From NCBI RefSeq assembly GCF_000158915.1, contig NZ_GG657754.1, positions 3,971,831-4,017,408 on the forward strand: DNA of 45,578 bases, in the 5' to 3' direction. The translations under genes were made by a program, and so were the position numbers. Shown here in pieces: positions 35,594 through 43,923 of this stretch (position 1 is its first letter; each line of letters opens with the position of its first letter). The notes beneath the pieces are model-generated. The model saw only the letters and a list, made by a program, of their open reading frames with translations. It had not been told where the DNA came from and searched no databases. This DNA is from Streptomyces himastatinicus ATCC 53653 (GTDB lineage: Bacteria; Actinomycetota; Actinomycetes; Streptomycetales; Streptomycetaceae).

Positions 35594-35648
35594 GTTGGCG
35601 ACTTCCCGTAGCTTCCCGTAGCGGGATCGAATGCAAGGACAGGGTCAC

Positions 35649-35664
35649 GGCCCCCGCGGGGGCC
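35649..35664. repeat. Perfect 16-bp palindrome upstream of ychF
   Basis: GGCCCCCGCGGGGGCC is self-complementary over its full length. It lies about 55 bp upstream of the ychF start in the divergent gap to the next gene. With no loop it is more likely a protein-binding site or chance GC-rich sequence than an RNA hairpin. Confidence 0.6.
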
Positions 35665-35814
35665 GGTCCACCAGTCTACGGGGCCGCCTCCGGTCACCCG
35701 CCCGGGCGGATCGTCACCCTCCCGGGCTGACAATCAGTCGAACAGACTGCCAAGGTCCCGCGAAAGGCGTGTCCCAGTCCGGATTCCAGCCCTCCGCCCA
35801 CCTACGTTGGTCTG

Positions 35815-36489
35815 GTGGAGCACTACAGGACACGTACGCCCCGGCGGGCGGCCGCCCCCTCGCCCCGGCCGGCGGCGGACGACACGTACCCGGGCAGGAG
35901 CGGGGGCCGGAGCAGGAGCGGGGGTCAGGGTTCGGGCGGCGCGACGCGCGGCGCGCGGCCGGTGGCACGCCCGGGCGGGCGGGGCGGGCTGCTGGGCGCG
36001 GCCGCCGCGCTGCGCGACCGGCCGGTCACCCTGCCCAGCGCCCGGCTCACCGCCTTAGGCGCGGGACTGCTGACCGCGCTCGCGATGCTGGCCTTCGGCT
36101 GCCTGGACGCGCTGCTGTTCTCCGGGTCGCCCACCGCGTACGGGGTGTTCTTCCTGCTGGCGTGCGCGGGCTGCGGGATGTGGGTGCGGCCCGCCGACCT
36201 GTTCCCGGGGGCGATCGGGGTGCCGATCGCGTTCACGGCCGGGCTGCTGCCGATCAACGACGGCGGCGCGGGGTTCGCGGGCCAGGCGCTGGGCGTGTTC
36301 ACCGCGCTCTCGCTGAACGCGGGCTGGCTCTACGCCGGGACGCTGCTGACCGCGCTGATCGTCCTCGTCCGCAAGGTCGCCCTCATGGGGCGGCAGCGGC
36401 GGCGCCGTCAGCAGCGGCAGCCGCGGCCATCGCGGCACCCACGATCCCCGCATTGTTCTGAAGCTGAGCCGGGACGATCTCGGCCCTGA
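35815..36489 (+). CDS. DUF6542-like membrane protein
   Basis: A 224-aa protein with a disordered, Arg/Gly-rich N-terminus (about 1-70), three or four hydrophobic helices (about 80-190: LTALGAGLLTALAMLAFG, TAYGVFFLLACAGCGMWV, GWLYAGTLLTALIVLVRKV) and a basic tail. I recognise it as the small actinobacterial membrane protein found next to ychF and ppgK; function unknown. The GTG at 35815 lacks a good ribosome binding site, so the start is uncertain. Its last 107 bp overlap the 3' end of ppgK on the other strand. Confidence 0.75.
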   Translation: MEHYRTRTPRRAAAPSPRPAADDTYPGRSGGRSRSGGQGSGGATRGARPVARPGGRGGLLGAAAALRDRPVTLPSARLTALGAGLLTALAMLAFGCLDALLFSGSPTAYGVFFLLACAGCGMWVRPADLFPGAIGVPIAFTAGLLPINDGGAGFAGQALGVFTALSLNAGWLYAGTLLTALIVLVRKVALMGRQRRRRQQRQPRPSRHPRSPHCSEAEPGRSRP

Positions 36490-37171
36490 TGCCCTCGATC
36501 AGCGGCAGGAACTTGTGCGCCTTCCGGCTCACCCCGCCGCCGATCACGAACAGCTCGGGCGAGAACAGCATCTCCACGTGCGCCAGGTACTTCTGCACCC
36601 GGTGCGCCCAGTCCGGCCAGCTCAGGTCGTGGTCCTCGCGGACCTTGGTGGAGGCGCGCTTCTCCGCCTCGTGGCCGTCCAGCTCCAGATGGCCCAGCTC
36701 GGTGTTGGGCACCAGCCGACCGCCGGTGAAGACCGCGCTGCCGATGCCGGTGCCCAGGGTGAGCACGATCACGGTGCCCTGACGGCCGCGGCCCGCGCCG
36801 AAGGTCATCTCGGCGACCCCGGCCGCGTCCGCGTCGTTCAGCACGGTGACCGGTGCGCCCAGCCGCTCGCCGAGCAGACCGGCCAGGTCGGTGCCGATCC
36901 AGCTCTTGTCGACGTTCGCGGCGGTACGGGTCGTCCCGTCCGTCACCACGCCCGGGAAGGTGACCCCGACCGGGCGCCCGGACCAGCCGAAGTGCCCGGC
37001 GACCTCCACCACACCGTCCACGACCGCCTCGGGCGTGGACGGATGCGGGGTGAGCACCTTGTGGCGCTCCTCGGCCAGGTCGCCGCGGTCCAGATCCACC
37101 GGCGCGCCCTTGATCCCGGACCCGCCGATGTCCACGCCGAAGACCCGGGCGGCACCGTTTCCGTTGGTCAC
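36383..37171 (-). CDS. ppgK: Polyphosphate glucokinase
   Basis: A 262-aa ROK-fold kinase that phosphorylates glucose using polyphosphate (and ATP). Motifs: [17 protein letters not shown] (phosphate-1 loop), [15 protein letters not shown] [29 protein letters not shown], and [20 protein letters not shown] then [10 protein letters not shown], characteristic of actinobacterial PpgK. The start is GTG at 37171, overlapping the ispH stop (GTGA), so the two are cotranscribed. The C-terminus is an Ala-rich tail ([14 protein letters not shown]) that lies within the overlap with the convergent DUF6542-like gene. Confidence 0.93.
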   Translation of the reverse strand: MTNGNGAARVFGVDIGGSGIKGAPVDLDRGDLAEERHKVLTPHPSTPEAVVDGVVEVAGHFGWSGRPVGVTFPGVVTDGTTRTAANVDKSWIGTDLAGLLGERLGAPVTVLNDADAAGVAEMTFGAGRGRQGTVIVLTLGTGIGSAVFTGGRLVPNTELGHLELDGHEAEKRASTKVREDHDLSWPDWAHRVQKYLAHVEMLFSPELFVIGGGVSRKAHKFLPLIEGIRAEIVPAQLQNNAGIVGAAMAAAAAADGAAAAAP

Positions 37172-38187
37172 CGCTCCGCGCCGTCCGTCCCGGTGGCGGC
37201 CGTCCCGGCGGCCGCCGCAGCCTCGGCGCGCAGGTCCCGGCGCAGTTCCTTGGGTAGCGAGAAGGTCATGGTCTCCTGCATGGGCTGTACGACCTCCACG
37301 TCCCCGTAGCCGCGCTCGGCCAGCCACTCCAGGACGCCCTCGACCAGCACGTCCGGTACGGAGGCGCCCGAGGTCACGCCGACCGTCGTCACGCCCTCCA
37401 GCCATGCCTCGTCGATCTCGCTCGCGTAGTCGACCAGGTGGCCGTCCTTGGCACCGGCGCCGATCGCGACCTCGACCAGCCGCACCGAGTTGGAGGAGTT
37501 CTTGGAGCCGACGACGATGACCAGGTCCGATTCGGCCGCGACCTGCTTGATCGCGATCTGGCGGTTCTGGGTGGCGTAGCAGATGTCGTCGCTGGGCGGG
37601 CTGATGAGCTGCGGGAAGCGGTCCTGGAGCGCGTCCACGGTCTCCATGGTCTCGTCGACCGAGAGGGTGGTCTGGGACAGCCAGACGACCTTGGACTCGT
37701 CGCGGACCTCGACGTTCTTCACATCGCCCGGGCCGTCGACCAGGGTGACGTGGTCCGGCGCCTCGCCGCTGGTGCCGATGACCTCCTCGTGGCCCTCGTG
37801 ACCGATCAGGAGGATGTCGTAGTCCTCCTTGGCGAACCGGACGGCTTCCTTGTGGACCTTGGTGACCAGGGGGCAGGTCGCGTCGATGGTGGCCAGCTGA
37901 CGCTGCGCGGCTTCCTCGTGGACGACCGGGGCGACGCCGTGCGCCGAGAAGATCACGATGGAGCCCTCGGGCACCTCCTCCGTCTCGTCGACGAAGATCG
38001 CGCCCTTTTTCTCCAGGGTCTGGACGACGTACTTGTTGTGGACGATCTCCTTGCGCACATAAATCGGCGCGCCGTACTGCTCCAGGGCCTTTTCGACGGC
38101 GATCACGGCACGGTCGACGCCCGCGCAGTAGCCACGCGGGGCAGCGAGCAGGACCCGGCGGGCGGAGGTTGCAGTCATGTCCCCCAT
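37168..38187 (-). CDS. ispH: 4-hydroxy-3-methylbut-2-enyl diphosphate reductase
   Basis: A 339-aa [4Fe-4S] enzyme catalysing the last step of the MEP isoprenoid pathway, giving IPP and DMAPP. Cluster Cys: [11 protein letters not shown] (residue 21), TIDATCPLV and [11 protein letters not shown]. Also conserved are [13 protein letters not shown] [10 protein letters not shown] and [10 protein letters not shown]. The start may be 38187 or the ATG at 38178 (MTATSARR), which follows GGGGG at short spacing. The divergent neighbour is xseA, 53 bp away. It is followed directly by ppgK. Confidence 0.96.
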   Translation of the reverse strand: MGDMTATSARRVLLAAPRGYCAGVDRAVIAVEKALEQYGAPIYVRKEIVHNKYVVQTLEKKGAIFVDETEEVPEGSIVIFSAHGVAPVVHEEAAQRQLATIDATCPLVTKVHKEAVRFAKEDYDILLIGHEGHEEVIGTSGEAPDHVTLVDGPGDVKNVEVRDESKVVWLSQTTLSVDETMETVDALQDRFPQLISPPSDDICYATQNRQIAIKQVAAESDLVIVVGSKNSSNSVRLVEVAIGAGAKDGHLVDYASEIDEAWLEGVTTVGVTSGASVPDVLVEGVLEWLAERGYGDVEVVQPMQETMTFSLPKELRRDLRAEAAAAAGTAATGTDGAER

Positions 38188-38240
38188 CGTAGGGGCGATG
38201 ACGACGGGCTCTGTCGGTGGTGGCCGATACCCTCGCGGTC

Positions 38241-39515
38241 ATGGCTGTCAACACGTCCGCGGAAGCGCCGATCCCGGTCGGCGAGGTGTCCCGGCTGATC
38301 GGAGGGTGGATCGACCGGCTCGGGGCGGTGTGGGTCGAGGGGCAGATCACCCAGTTGTCCCGGCGGCCGGGCGCCGGAGTGGTGTTCCTGACACTGCGCG
38401 ACCCCAGCTACGACATCTCGCTGACCGTCACCTGCTTCCGCGCCGTCTTCGACAAGATCGCGGACACGGTCTCGGAGGGCGCCCGGGTCGTCGTGCACGC
38501 CAAGCCGGAGTGGTACGCGCCACGCGGCCAGCTGTCCCTGCGGGCCGCCGAGATCCGGCCGGTGGGCGTCGGTGAACTGCTGGCGCGGCTGGAGCAGTTG
38601 AAGAAGGCACTGGCCGCCGAGGGGCTGTTCGCCGCCGAGCGCAAGAAGCCGCTGCCGTTCCTGCCTCAGCTGATAGGGCTGGTCTGCGGCCGCGCCTCGG
38701 CCGCCGAGCGCGACGTGCTGGAGAACGCGCGGCTGCGCTGGCCCGCCGTCCGCTTCGAGGTGCGCAACGTCGCAGTGCAGGGGACGCACGCGGTGCCGCA
38801 GGTGATCGAGGCGGTCAAGGAGCTGGACGCGCTGTCCGCGGTGGACGTGATCGTGGTCGCGCGGGGCGGCGGCAGCGTGGAGGATCTGCTGCCGTTCTCG
38901 GACGAACAGCTGGTACGGACGGTCGCCGCGTGCCGTACGCCGGTGGTGTCCGCGATCGGGCACGAGCCGGATTCGCCGCTGCTGGATCTGGTCGCGGACC
39001 TGCGCGCCTCCACGCCTACGGATGCGGCGAAGAAGACCGTGCCGGACGTGGGCGAGGAGCTGGTGCGCATCCAGCATCTGCGCGAACGCGCGCTGCGCAG
39101 CGTCAACGGGCTGCTGGACCGCGAGGAGCGGGGCCTGGAGTCCGCGCTCGCCCGGCCGTGCCTGCGGCAGCCGCACCGGATGGTGGAGGAGCGCGAGGAG
39201 CAGATCGCGTCGGTGCTCGACCGTGCCCGGCGCTGTCTGGGGCATCTGCTCGACCGGGCGGACTCGGAGCTGGCCCACACCCAGGCCCGGGTGGTGGCCC
39301 TCTCCCCCGCCGCGACGCTGCGGCGCGGCTATGCGGTGCTTCAGCACGCCGATGGGTCGGTGGTGCGGGCGGCGGACGAGGTGGCGGCGGACGAGGAGCT
39401 GCGGGCGCGGGTTGCGGAGGGGGAGTTTGCGGTGCGGGCCGTTGGCGGTTCCGCCGGGGCTGTTGGCTCCGCCGGAGCCGTTGAGTCTGCCGAGGCTGTC
39501 GGACCCACTGAATAG
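38241..39515 (+). CDS. xseA: Exodeoxyribonuclease VII large subunit
   Basis: A 424-aa subunit of a single-strand-specific exonuclease. The N-terminal OB-fold is [20 protein letters not shown] then [13 protein letters not shown]. The catalytic domain has [38 protein letters not shown] and [21 protein letters not shown] coiled-coil region (about 280-350) binds the small subunit, and the C-terminus has LRRGYAVL. The tail is a low-complexity Gly/Ala/Val repeat. ATG 38241 fits a leaderless or short-leader transcript (TACCCT lies about 13 bp upstream). xseB follows after 10 bp. Confidence 0.95.
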   Translation: MAVNTSAEAPIPVGEVSRLIGGWIDRLGAVWVEGQITQLSRRPGAGVVFLTLRDPSYDISLTVTCFRAVFDKIADTVSEGARVVVHAKPEWYAPRGQLSLRAAEIRPVGVGELLARLEQLKKALAAEGLFAAERKKPLPFLPQLIGLVCGRASAAERDVLENARLRWPAVRFEVRNVAVQGTHAVPQVIEAVKELDALSAVDVIVVARGGGSVEDLLPFSDEQLVRTVAACRTPVVSAIGHEPDSPLLDLVADLRASTPTDAAKKTVPDVGEELVRIQHLRERALRSVNGLLDREERGLESALARPCLRQPHRMVEEREEQIASVLDRARRCLGHLLDRADSELAHTQARVVALSPAATLRRGYAVLQHADGSVVRAADEVAADEELRARVAEGEFAVRAVGGSAGAVGSAGAVESAEAVGPTE

Positions 39516-39525
39516 GCTGAGGGGC

Positions 39526-39792
39526 ATGGCGAAGACGGACGAGAAGGCCGACGAGAAGGCCGGGGCGGCGGAGACGACGCTCGGGTACGAGCAGGCGCGG
39601 GACGAGCTGGTCGAGGTCGTGCGGCGGCTGGAGGCGGGCGGCACGAGCCTGGAGGAGTCGCTGGCCCTGTGGGAGCGGGGCGAGGAGCTGGCCACGGTGT
39701 GCCGTCGCTGGCTGGAGGGGGCGCGGGCGCGGCTGGATGCGGCGCTGGCGGAGTCCGGCGACGGGGGCGCGGAGGGCGACGGCGAGGGCTGA
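39526..39792 (+). CDS. xseB: Exodeoxyribonuclease VII small subunit
   Basis: An 88-aa helical protein that multimerises on XseA. The core is [20 protein letters not shown] then [20 protein letters not shown] and [12 protein letters not shown], the XseB signature. Charged N- and C-terminal extensions flank it. GAGGGG precedes the ATG. It lies 10 bp after xseA and ends the unit. Confidence 0.95.
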   Translation: MAKTDEKADEKAGAAETTLGYEQARDELVEVVRRLEAGGTSLEESLALWERGEELATVCRRWLEGARARLDAALAESGDGGAEGDGEG

Positions 39793-39848
39793 GCGGGGTG
39801 GGTGGCGCCTGCGGCGGGCTCCTTCCCCACCCCGCCCCTTCCCGAACC

Positions 39849-39893
39849 GGGGCTCCGCCCCGGACCCCGCTCCTCAAACGCCGGAGAGGCTGG
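39849..39893. repeat. Intergenic GC-hairpin repeat, copy 1
   Basis: Begins GGGGCTCCGCCCCGGACCCC and continues GCTCCTCAAACGCCGGAG. I recall this sequence as common between Streptomyces genes. It forms a GGGGC/GCCCC hairpin and a CTCC/GGAG hairpin and lies just after xseB, where it may help terminate transcription. Confidence 0.75.
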
Positions 39894-39896
39894 GAT

Positions 39897-39945
39897 TGGG
39901 GCATCTCCGCCCCGGACCCCGCTCCTCAAGCGCCGTAGGGGCTTG
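39897..39945. repeat. Intergenic GC-hairpin repeat, copy 2
   Basis: Shares CCGCCCCGGACCCCGCTCCT with copy 1, four bases after it, with changes such as GCATCTCC and AAGCGCCGTAGG. The two copies form a near tandem pair. Confidence 0.7.
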
Positions 39946-39976
39946 GAGGGGTTGTGATTCGGAGCACCGTACTCCG

Positions 39977-40002
39977 GGTTTAGTTGAACATTAACCTAAA
40001 CC
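39977..40002. promoter_or_regulatory. Palindromic operator candidate upstream of the nitroreductase gene
   Basis: GGTTTAG (39977-39983) and CTAAACC (39996-40002) are perfect inverted repeats around TTGAACATTAAC, which itself is near-symmetric. The AT-rich dyad in GC-rich DNA, 61 bp before the start, is typical for a MarR-like repressor site. No regulator gene is adjacent. Confidence 0.55.
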
Positions 40003-40063
40003 TCGTACAGTGGGGGCAGCGCATATCGCATATAGCACCGCTGTGATCAGGAGGTTTACTTCA

Positions 40064-40654
40064 ATGACGCTCGCACTCGACCCCGCCGCCCAGGATCTGC
40101 TCTTCCGTGAGGCCCACACCGTCAACAGCTTCACCGACGAGCCGGTCTCCGAGGAGCAGGTGCAGGCCATCTACGACCTGGTGAAGTACGCCCCCACCGC
40201 CTTCAACCAGTCGCCGCTGCGCATCGTCCTGGTCCGCTCCGCCGAGGCGCGTGAGCGTCTGGTGCCGCACATGGCCGAGGGCAACCAGCCCAAGACGGCC
40301 TCCGCGCCGCTGGTCGCGATCCTTGCCGCGGACAACGAGTTCCACGAGGAGCTGCCCTCGCTCTTCCCGCATGCCCCGCAGATCAAGGACGCCTTCTTCA
40401 GCGAGCGCGGCACCCGTGAGCAGGCCGCCGGGTTCAATGCCTCGCTCCAGGCCGGTTACTTCATCGTCGGCATCCGTGCCGCCGGTCTGGCCGCCGGTCC
40501 GATGACCGGTTTCGACCCGGCCGGGGTCCAGAAGGAGTTCCTGGACGACGACCACACCCCGCTGATGATCGTCAACATCGGCAAGCCGGGCGAGAACGCC
40601 TGGAAGCCGCGCAGCCCGCGCCTGGCCTTCGACCAGGTCGTCACGACCGTGTGA
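40064..40654 (+). CDS. Nitroreductase family protein (malonic semialdehyde reductase/RutE-like)
   Basis: A 196-aa FMN-dependent oxidoreductase. Family motifs: LLFREAHTVNSFTDEPVS near the N-terminus, VKYAPTAFNQSPLRIVLV (FMN-binding), and AAGLAAGPMTGFDPAGVQ then VNIGKPG. Such proteins reduce small aldehydes or nitro compounds; annotation as malonic semialdehyde reductase is common but not proven here. AGGAGG precedes the ATG at good spacing. A strong palindromic operator candidate lies upstream and a hairpin terminator follows, so it is a single-gene unit. Confidence 0.9.
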   Translation: MTLALDPAAQDLLFREAHTVNSFTDEPVSEEQVQAIYDLVKYAPTAFNQSPLRIVLVRSAEARERLVPHMAEGNQPKTASAPLVAILAADNEFHEELPSLFPHAPQIKDAFFSERGTREQAAGFNASLQAGYFIVGIRAAGLAAGPMTGFDPAGVQKEFLDDDHTPLMIVNIGKPGENAWKPRSPRLAFDQVVTTV

Positions 40655-40660
40655 TGGCAC

Positions 40661-40710
40661 AGACAGCAGAGCGCCCCTTCGGCACAGATGCCGAAGGGGC
40701 GCTGCTGTCT
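40661..40710. terminator. Bidirectional terminator hairpin
   Basis: AGACAGCAG and GCGCCCCTTCGGC (40661-40682) pair with GCCGAAGGGGCGC and GCTGTCT (about 40689-40710) around ACAGAT. It is a nearly perfect 21-bp stem between two convergent stops (40654 and 40713). Confidence 0.88.
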
Positions 40711-40712
40711 GA

Positions 40713-41264
40713 TCAGCCCTTCTCGGCCTTGAGCGCCGCGGCCATCTTCGCGAGCTGCCCGTACGAGGCGGTGCCGGTGACGACCGTGGTCACGCCCGGT
40801 TCGCGGCGCACCAGGGCGTCGTACTTGTCGCCCTCGTAGCGGACCCACTCCTGGTCGCCGATCTTCTGCTTGGCCTTGGTCTCCCGCGCCTGCTGGGTGA
40901 CGTCCTCGATGAACGGGACCGCCCGGCCGTCGCTCTGCTCGATCGCGATGTACTCCTCGTTCTGGTCGAGGAAGCCCAGATGCCAGGCCGCGCCCTTGTC
41001 CGCGGTGGTCTCGGGCTGGTACGTCACCGAGGTCGCGCGCCACCCCTTGGGCAGGCTGCCCTTCTCGGGGGCGGCGACCGGGTACGGCGCCGCGCGCCGG
41101 GCGGTGTCCACCTCCACCCGGTAGTCGACCGTCTGGACGCCCTTGCCCTTGTCACTGTCGTCGTGCGGAATGCCGAAGACGTAGATGGCCGCCGCTACGA
41201 CACCAATCACCGTCAGCGACAGGACCATGTCCCGCACCGTCTCTTTGCCACGCATACCTGCCAC
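40713..41264 (-). CDS. DUF4245 membrane-anchored protein
   Basis: A 183-aa protein with one N-terminal transmembrane helix (DMVLSLTVIGVVAAAIYVFG) and an extracytoplasmic domain: VDYRVEVDTARRAAPYPVAA, LPKGWRATSVTYQPE, WHLGFLDQNEEYIAIEQSDG and the C-terminal TVVTGTASYGQLAKMAAAL. This matches the actinobacterial DUF4245 family, of unknown function. The start is uncertain: GTG 41264 (preceded by AGGGGC), ATG 41255 and ATG 41282 are all in frame. It is convergent with the nitroreductase gene and divergent from glpX. Confidence 0.85.
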   Translation of the reverse strand: MAGMRGKETVRDMVLSLTVIGVVAAAIYVFGIPHDDSDKGKGVQTVDYRVEVDTARRAAPYPVAAPEKGSLPKGWRATSVTYQPETTADKGAAWHLGFLDQNEEYIAIEQSDGRAVPFIEDVTQQARETKAKQKIGDQEWVRYEGDKYDALVRREPGVTTVVTGTASYGQLAKMAAALKAEKG

Positions 41265-41424
41265 GCCCCTATCGTCCCTCATCGCCTCGCGACACCCGGC
41301 ACCCAGGGCCGCAACAGGGGCGTGCTCATGCGTGGGGTCCTCTGCTCACTTTCGCAATGAGCGGATAAGGTCATGAGCACCCTCACTTTTTCCGGTTCGT
41401 CGCCGTACAGAAAGGTGCGCTCCG

Positions 41425-42456
41425 ATGACCGAGCATCATCTGCCGTCCCAGCTCGAGGTCAGTCCCGCGGCTCCCGACCGCAACCTCGCCCTCGAGCTGG
41501 TCAGGGTCACCGAGGCGGGTGCCATGGCATCCGGCCGCTGGGTGGGCCGTGGCGACAAGAACGGCGCGGATGGCGCCGCCGTGAAAGCCATGCGTTCCCT
41601 CGTCCACACGGTGTCCATGAACGGTGTCGTGGTCATCGGCGAAGGCGAGAAGGACGAAGCCCCGATGCTCTTCAACGGAGAGCGCGTCGGCGACGGAACC
41701 GGCCCGGAGTGCGACGTGGCCGTGGACCCGGTGGACGGCACCACGCTGACCGCCAAGGGCATGGCCAACGCCGTCTCCGTCCTCGCCGTCGCCGAGCGGG
41801 GCACCATGTTCGACCCGTCGGCCGTCTTCTACATGGACAAGCTGGTCACCGGCCCCGAGGCCGCCGAGTTCGTGGACATCACCGCGCCGCCCGGGGTGAA
41901 CATCCGGCGGATCGCGAAGGCCAAGAAGTCCAGCCCCGAGGACGTCACCGTGGTGGTGCTGGACCGCCCCCGCCACGAGGGGCTGGTCAAGGAGATCCGG
42001 GAGGCGGGCGCCCGGATCAAGTTCATCTCCGACGGCGACGTGGCCGGTGCGATCATGGCGGTGCGCGAGGGCACCGGCGCGGACCTGCTGCTGGGTGTCG
42101 GCGGCACGCCGGAGGGCATCATCGCGGCCTGTGCGCTCAAGTGCCTCGGCGGTACGATCCAGGCCAAGCTGTGGCCGAAGGACGACGAGGAGCGGCAGCG
42201 CGCCATCGACGCGGGCCACGACCTCGACCAGGTGCTCCAGACCGACGACCTGGTCAGCGGCGACAACGTGTTCTTCGTCGCCACCGGCATCACCGACGGC
42301 GATCTGCTGCGCGGGGTGCGGTACCGCGCGGAGACCGCCACCACCCAGTCGCTGGTGATGCGGTCGAAGTCCGGGACGATCCGGCAGATCGACTCCACCC
42401 ACCGGCTGTCCAAGCTGCGCGCCTACGCCTCGGTCGACTTCGAGCGTCCGCGCTAG
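41425..42456 (+). CDS. glpX: Class II fructose-1,6-bisphosphatase
   Basis: A 343-aa metal-dependent phosphatase of gluconeogenesis, hydrolysing fructose-1,6-bisphosphate. Motifs: [27 protein letters not shown] (metal ligands), [16 protein letters not shown], and [27 protein letters not shown] lies upstream of the ATG. It is followed by a hairpin terminator and the convergent WhiB-like gene. Confidence 0.96.
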   Translation: MTEHHLPSQLEVSPAAPDRNLALELVRVTEAGAMASGRWVGRGDKNGADGAAVKAMRSLVHTVSMNGVVVIGEGEKDEAPMLFNGERVGDGTGPECDVAVDPVDGTTLTAKGMANAVSVLAVAERGTMFDPSAVFYMDKLVTGPEAAEFVDITAPPGVNIRRIAKAKKSSPEDVTVVVLDRPRHEGLVKEIREAGARIKFISDGDVAGAIMAVREGTGADLLLGVGGTPEGIIAACALKCLGGTIQAKLWPKDDEERQRAIDAGHDLDQVLQTDDLVSGDNVFFVATGITDGDLLRGVRYRAETATTQSLVMRSKSGTIRQIDSTHRLSKLRAYASVDFERPR

Positions 42457-42477
42457 GGCCGGCGGGAAGACCTACGA

Positions 42478-42516
42478 CACGGGCCGGGCGCCGCCGCATG
42501 GGGGGCCCGGCCCGTG
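42478..42516. terminator. Bidirectional terminator between glpX and the WhiB-like gene
   Basis: CACGGGCCGGGC (42478-42489) is the exact reverse complement of GCCCGGCCCGTG (42505-42516), with a 15-nt loop. It starts 22 bp after the glpX stop and ends 12 bp from the stop of the convergent WhiB-like gene. Confidence 0.88.
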
Positions 42517-42527
42517 ACGCGAAGAAT

Positions 42528-42884
42528 TCACCCGGCGGCGGCGACGCGCACGGCGCGCTGGAGCTCCGCCTCGCGGCGCCGGCGGCGGGCCAGCACCACC
42601 CGGCGCTCGGCCGCGGTCAGCCCGCCCCACACCCCGTACGGCTCGGGCTGGAGCAGCGCGTGCTCCCGGCACTCGACCATGACCGGGCAGCGCGCACAGA
42701 CACGCTTGGCGGCCTCTTCCCGCGACAGCCTGGCGGCCGTCGGCTCCTTGGAGGGGGCGAAGAACAGCCCGGCCTCGTCCCGGCGGCACACCGCCTCCGA
42801 GTGCCAGGGTCCGGCCTGATCCCGAGCGGGGGTGCGCTGCGGGGGCACGGCGGCGTCCAGCAGGGGCTGATGCGGTTGCAGCAC
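42528..42884 (-). CDS. wblI: WhiB family iron-sulfur regulator, probably WblI
   Basis: A 118-aa Wbl protein. Four conserved Cys (C33, C63, C66, C72: EAVCRRDEAGLFF and VCARCPVMVEC) bind a [4Fe-4S] cluster. The signature PYGVWGGLTAAERR follows, then a basic C-terminus (ARRRRREAELQRAV) for DNA contact. The start is GTG at 42884 with AGGAG upstream. Such proteins usually act with the housekeeping sigma factor. From memory, the Wbl gene next to glpX and the class I fumarase in S. coelicolor (SCO5046) is wblI; the symbol rests on that synteny. Confidence 0.9.
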   Translation of the reverse strand: MLQPHQPLLDAAVPPQRTPARDQAGPWHSEAVCRRDEAGLFFAPSKEPTAARLSREEAAKRVCARCPVMVECREHALLQPEPYGVWGGLTAAERRVVLARRRRREAELQRAVRVAAAG

Positions 42885-43063
42885 GGTCTACTCCTGACGA
42901 CGGCTCCGGTGTTCACCCTTGCCCGCCTCCCGCCGTACGGCCCCCATGTGCACCCCCATCAGCCGTACGAGAGACGATGCACCAAGCCTTACCCGCTGTG
43001 CGCACGCTTATGCACACGGTTGTCCCGCCCGGAAATTCCGTATGCACAGCGGCTGTTCAGCCC

Positions 43064-43747
43064 TTATGACCTCAGGTTCTTCACACGTTTCCCACGCTTC
43101 GGCTTGGCGTCGATCCCGCCGAAGAGCCCGAATCCGCTGACCCGGATCACCGGCGCGTCGGGGTCCGGAGCCTCGCGTTCCGCGATGTCCACGCCGCCGA
43201 ACACGCCGGAGCCCGAACCGTGCAGCGAGACGTTCTCCGGGACCTTGATCTCCACCCCGCCGAACACCGCCCACGCCTGGATGACGATCTCCCGGTGCTC
43301 GAAGACCGCCTCGGTGAGGTCGATCTCGACACCGCCGAAGACCGCGAAGGCGTGCGTACGGCGGCGGGGCCGCCAGCGGCCCTTGCGCACCGCGCCACCG
43401 AAGACCGCGACCAGGTTCTCGGGATCACCGGCCGGGCCGGACGCCGCGTCGGAGGGCAGGCCCGCCGCGGCGCGGGACGTGCCCGCGGGCACGTCCCTGA
43501 CCAGCGGCTCCAGCTCGCCGCGGGTCTTGGCGCGGTAGACCGCGTCGATCCGCTCGGCGTGCTCCTCGGGGTCGAGCCGCCCCTCGGCGAGGGCCTCCCG
43601 CAGGATGTCCGCGACCCGGTCGCGATCCGCGTCGGACGCGCGGATCTCCGCCTCCGCGACAGGCGCCGCGACAGGCACCGGGGCGGGCGCCTGAGCGGGG
43701 GCGGACTTGGTCAGGGGGATCGGCTGCTGCGACTGCTGCTCATCCAC
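43064..43747 (-). CDS. DUF1707 protein with a LiaF-like C-terminal region
   Basis: A 227-aa protein. An Ala/Pro-rich N-terminus is followed by the DUF1707 motif (about 37-80: IRASDADRDRVADILREAL then LDPEEHAERIDAVYRA). The C-terminal half holds repeated VFGG units (AVFGGAV, AVFGGVEIDL, AVFGGVEIKVP, GVFGGVDI, GLFGGID), like cell-wall-active antibiotic response/LiaF domains. No membrane helix. The GTG at 43747 lacks a ribosome binding site but has TACTCT 7 bp upstream, so the mRNA may be leaderless. Divergent from fumarase. Confidence 0.87.
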   Translation of the reverse strand: MDEQQSQQPIPLTKSAPAQAPAPVPVAAPVAEAEIRASDADRDRVADILREALAEGRLDPEEHAERIDAVYRAKTRGELEPLVRDVPAGTSRAAAGLPSDAASGPAGDPENLVAVFGGAVRKGRWRPRRRTHAFAVFGGVEIDLTEAVFEHREIVIQAWAVFGGVEIKVPENVSLHGSGSGVFGGVDIAEREAPDPDAPVIRVSGFGLFGGIDAKPKRGKRVKNLRS

Positions 43748-43766
43748 GTCCGACAGAGTACCCAGA

Positions 43767-43780
43767 CGCGATAGATCGCG
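43767..43780. promoter_or_regulatory. CGCGAT inverted repeat near the DUF1707 promoter
   Basis: CGCGAT-AG-ATCGCG is a perfect inverted repeat near the expected -35 region of the leftward DUF1707 promoter (-10 candidate TACTCT). A further CGCGATA half-site is at 43798-43804. Position suggests a repressor binding site. Confidence 0.5.
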
Positions 43781-43923
43781 ACTAGTGGTGTGCGGCACGC
43801 GATATACGGCGGGCTCTACTGAGCCTTACCTCACAAGCTCCGGCTCCCCCGCCCCGTTCTACGCTTATGCACGCGCTGTCGACGAAGTCAGCCGTAGCCC
43901 CCGTCGAGTAAGGAATGGCCGCG

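Noticed and set aside
36383..38350. 655-codon frame covering ppgK and ispH
   Set aside because: Only the last 262 codons make sense (PpgK from GTG 37171). The rest is an antiframe of ispH.
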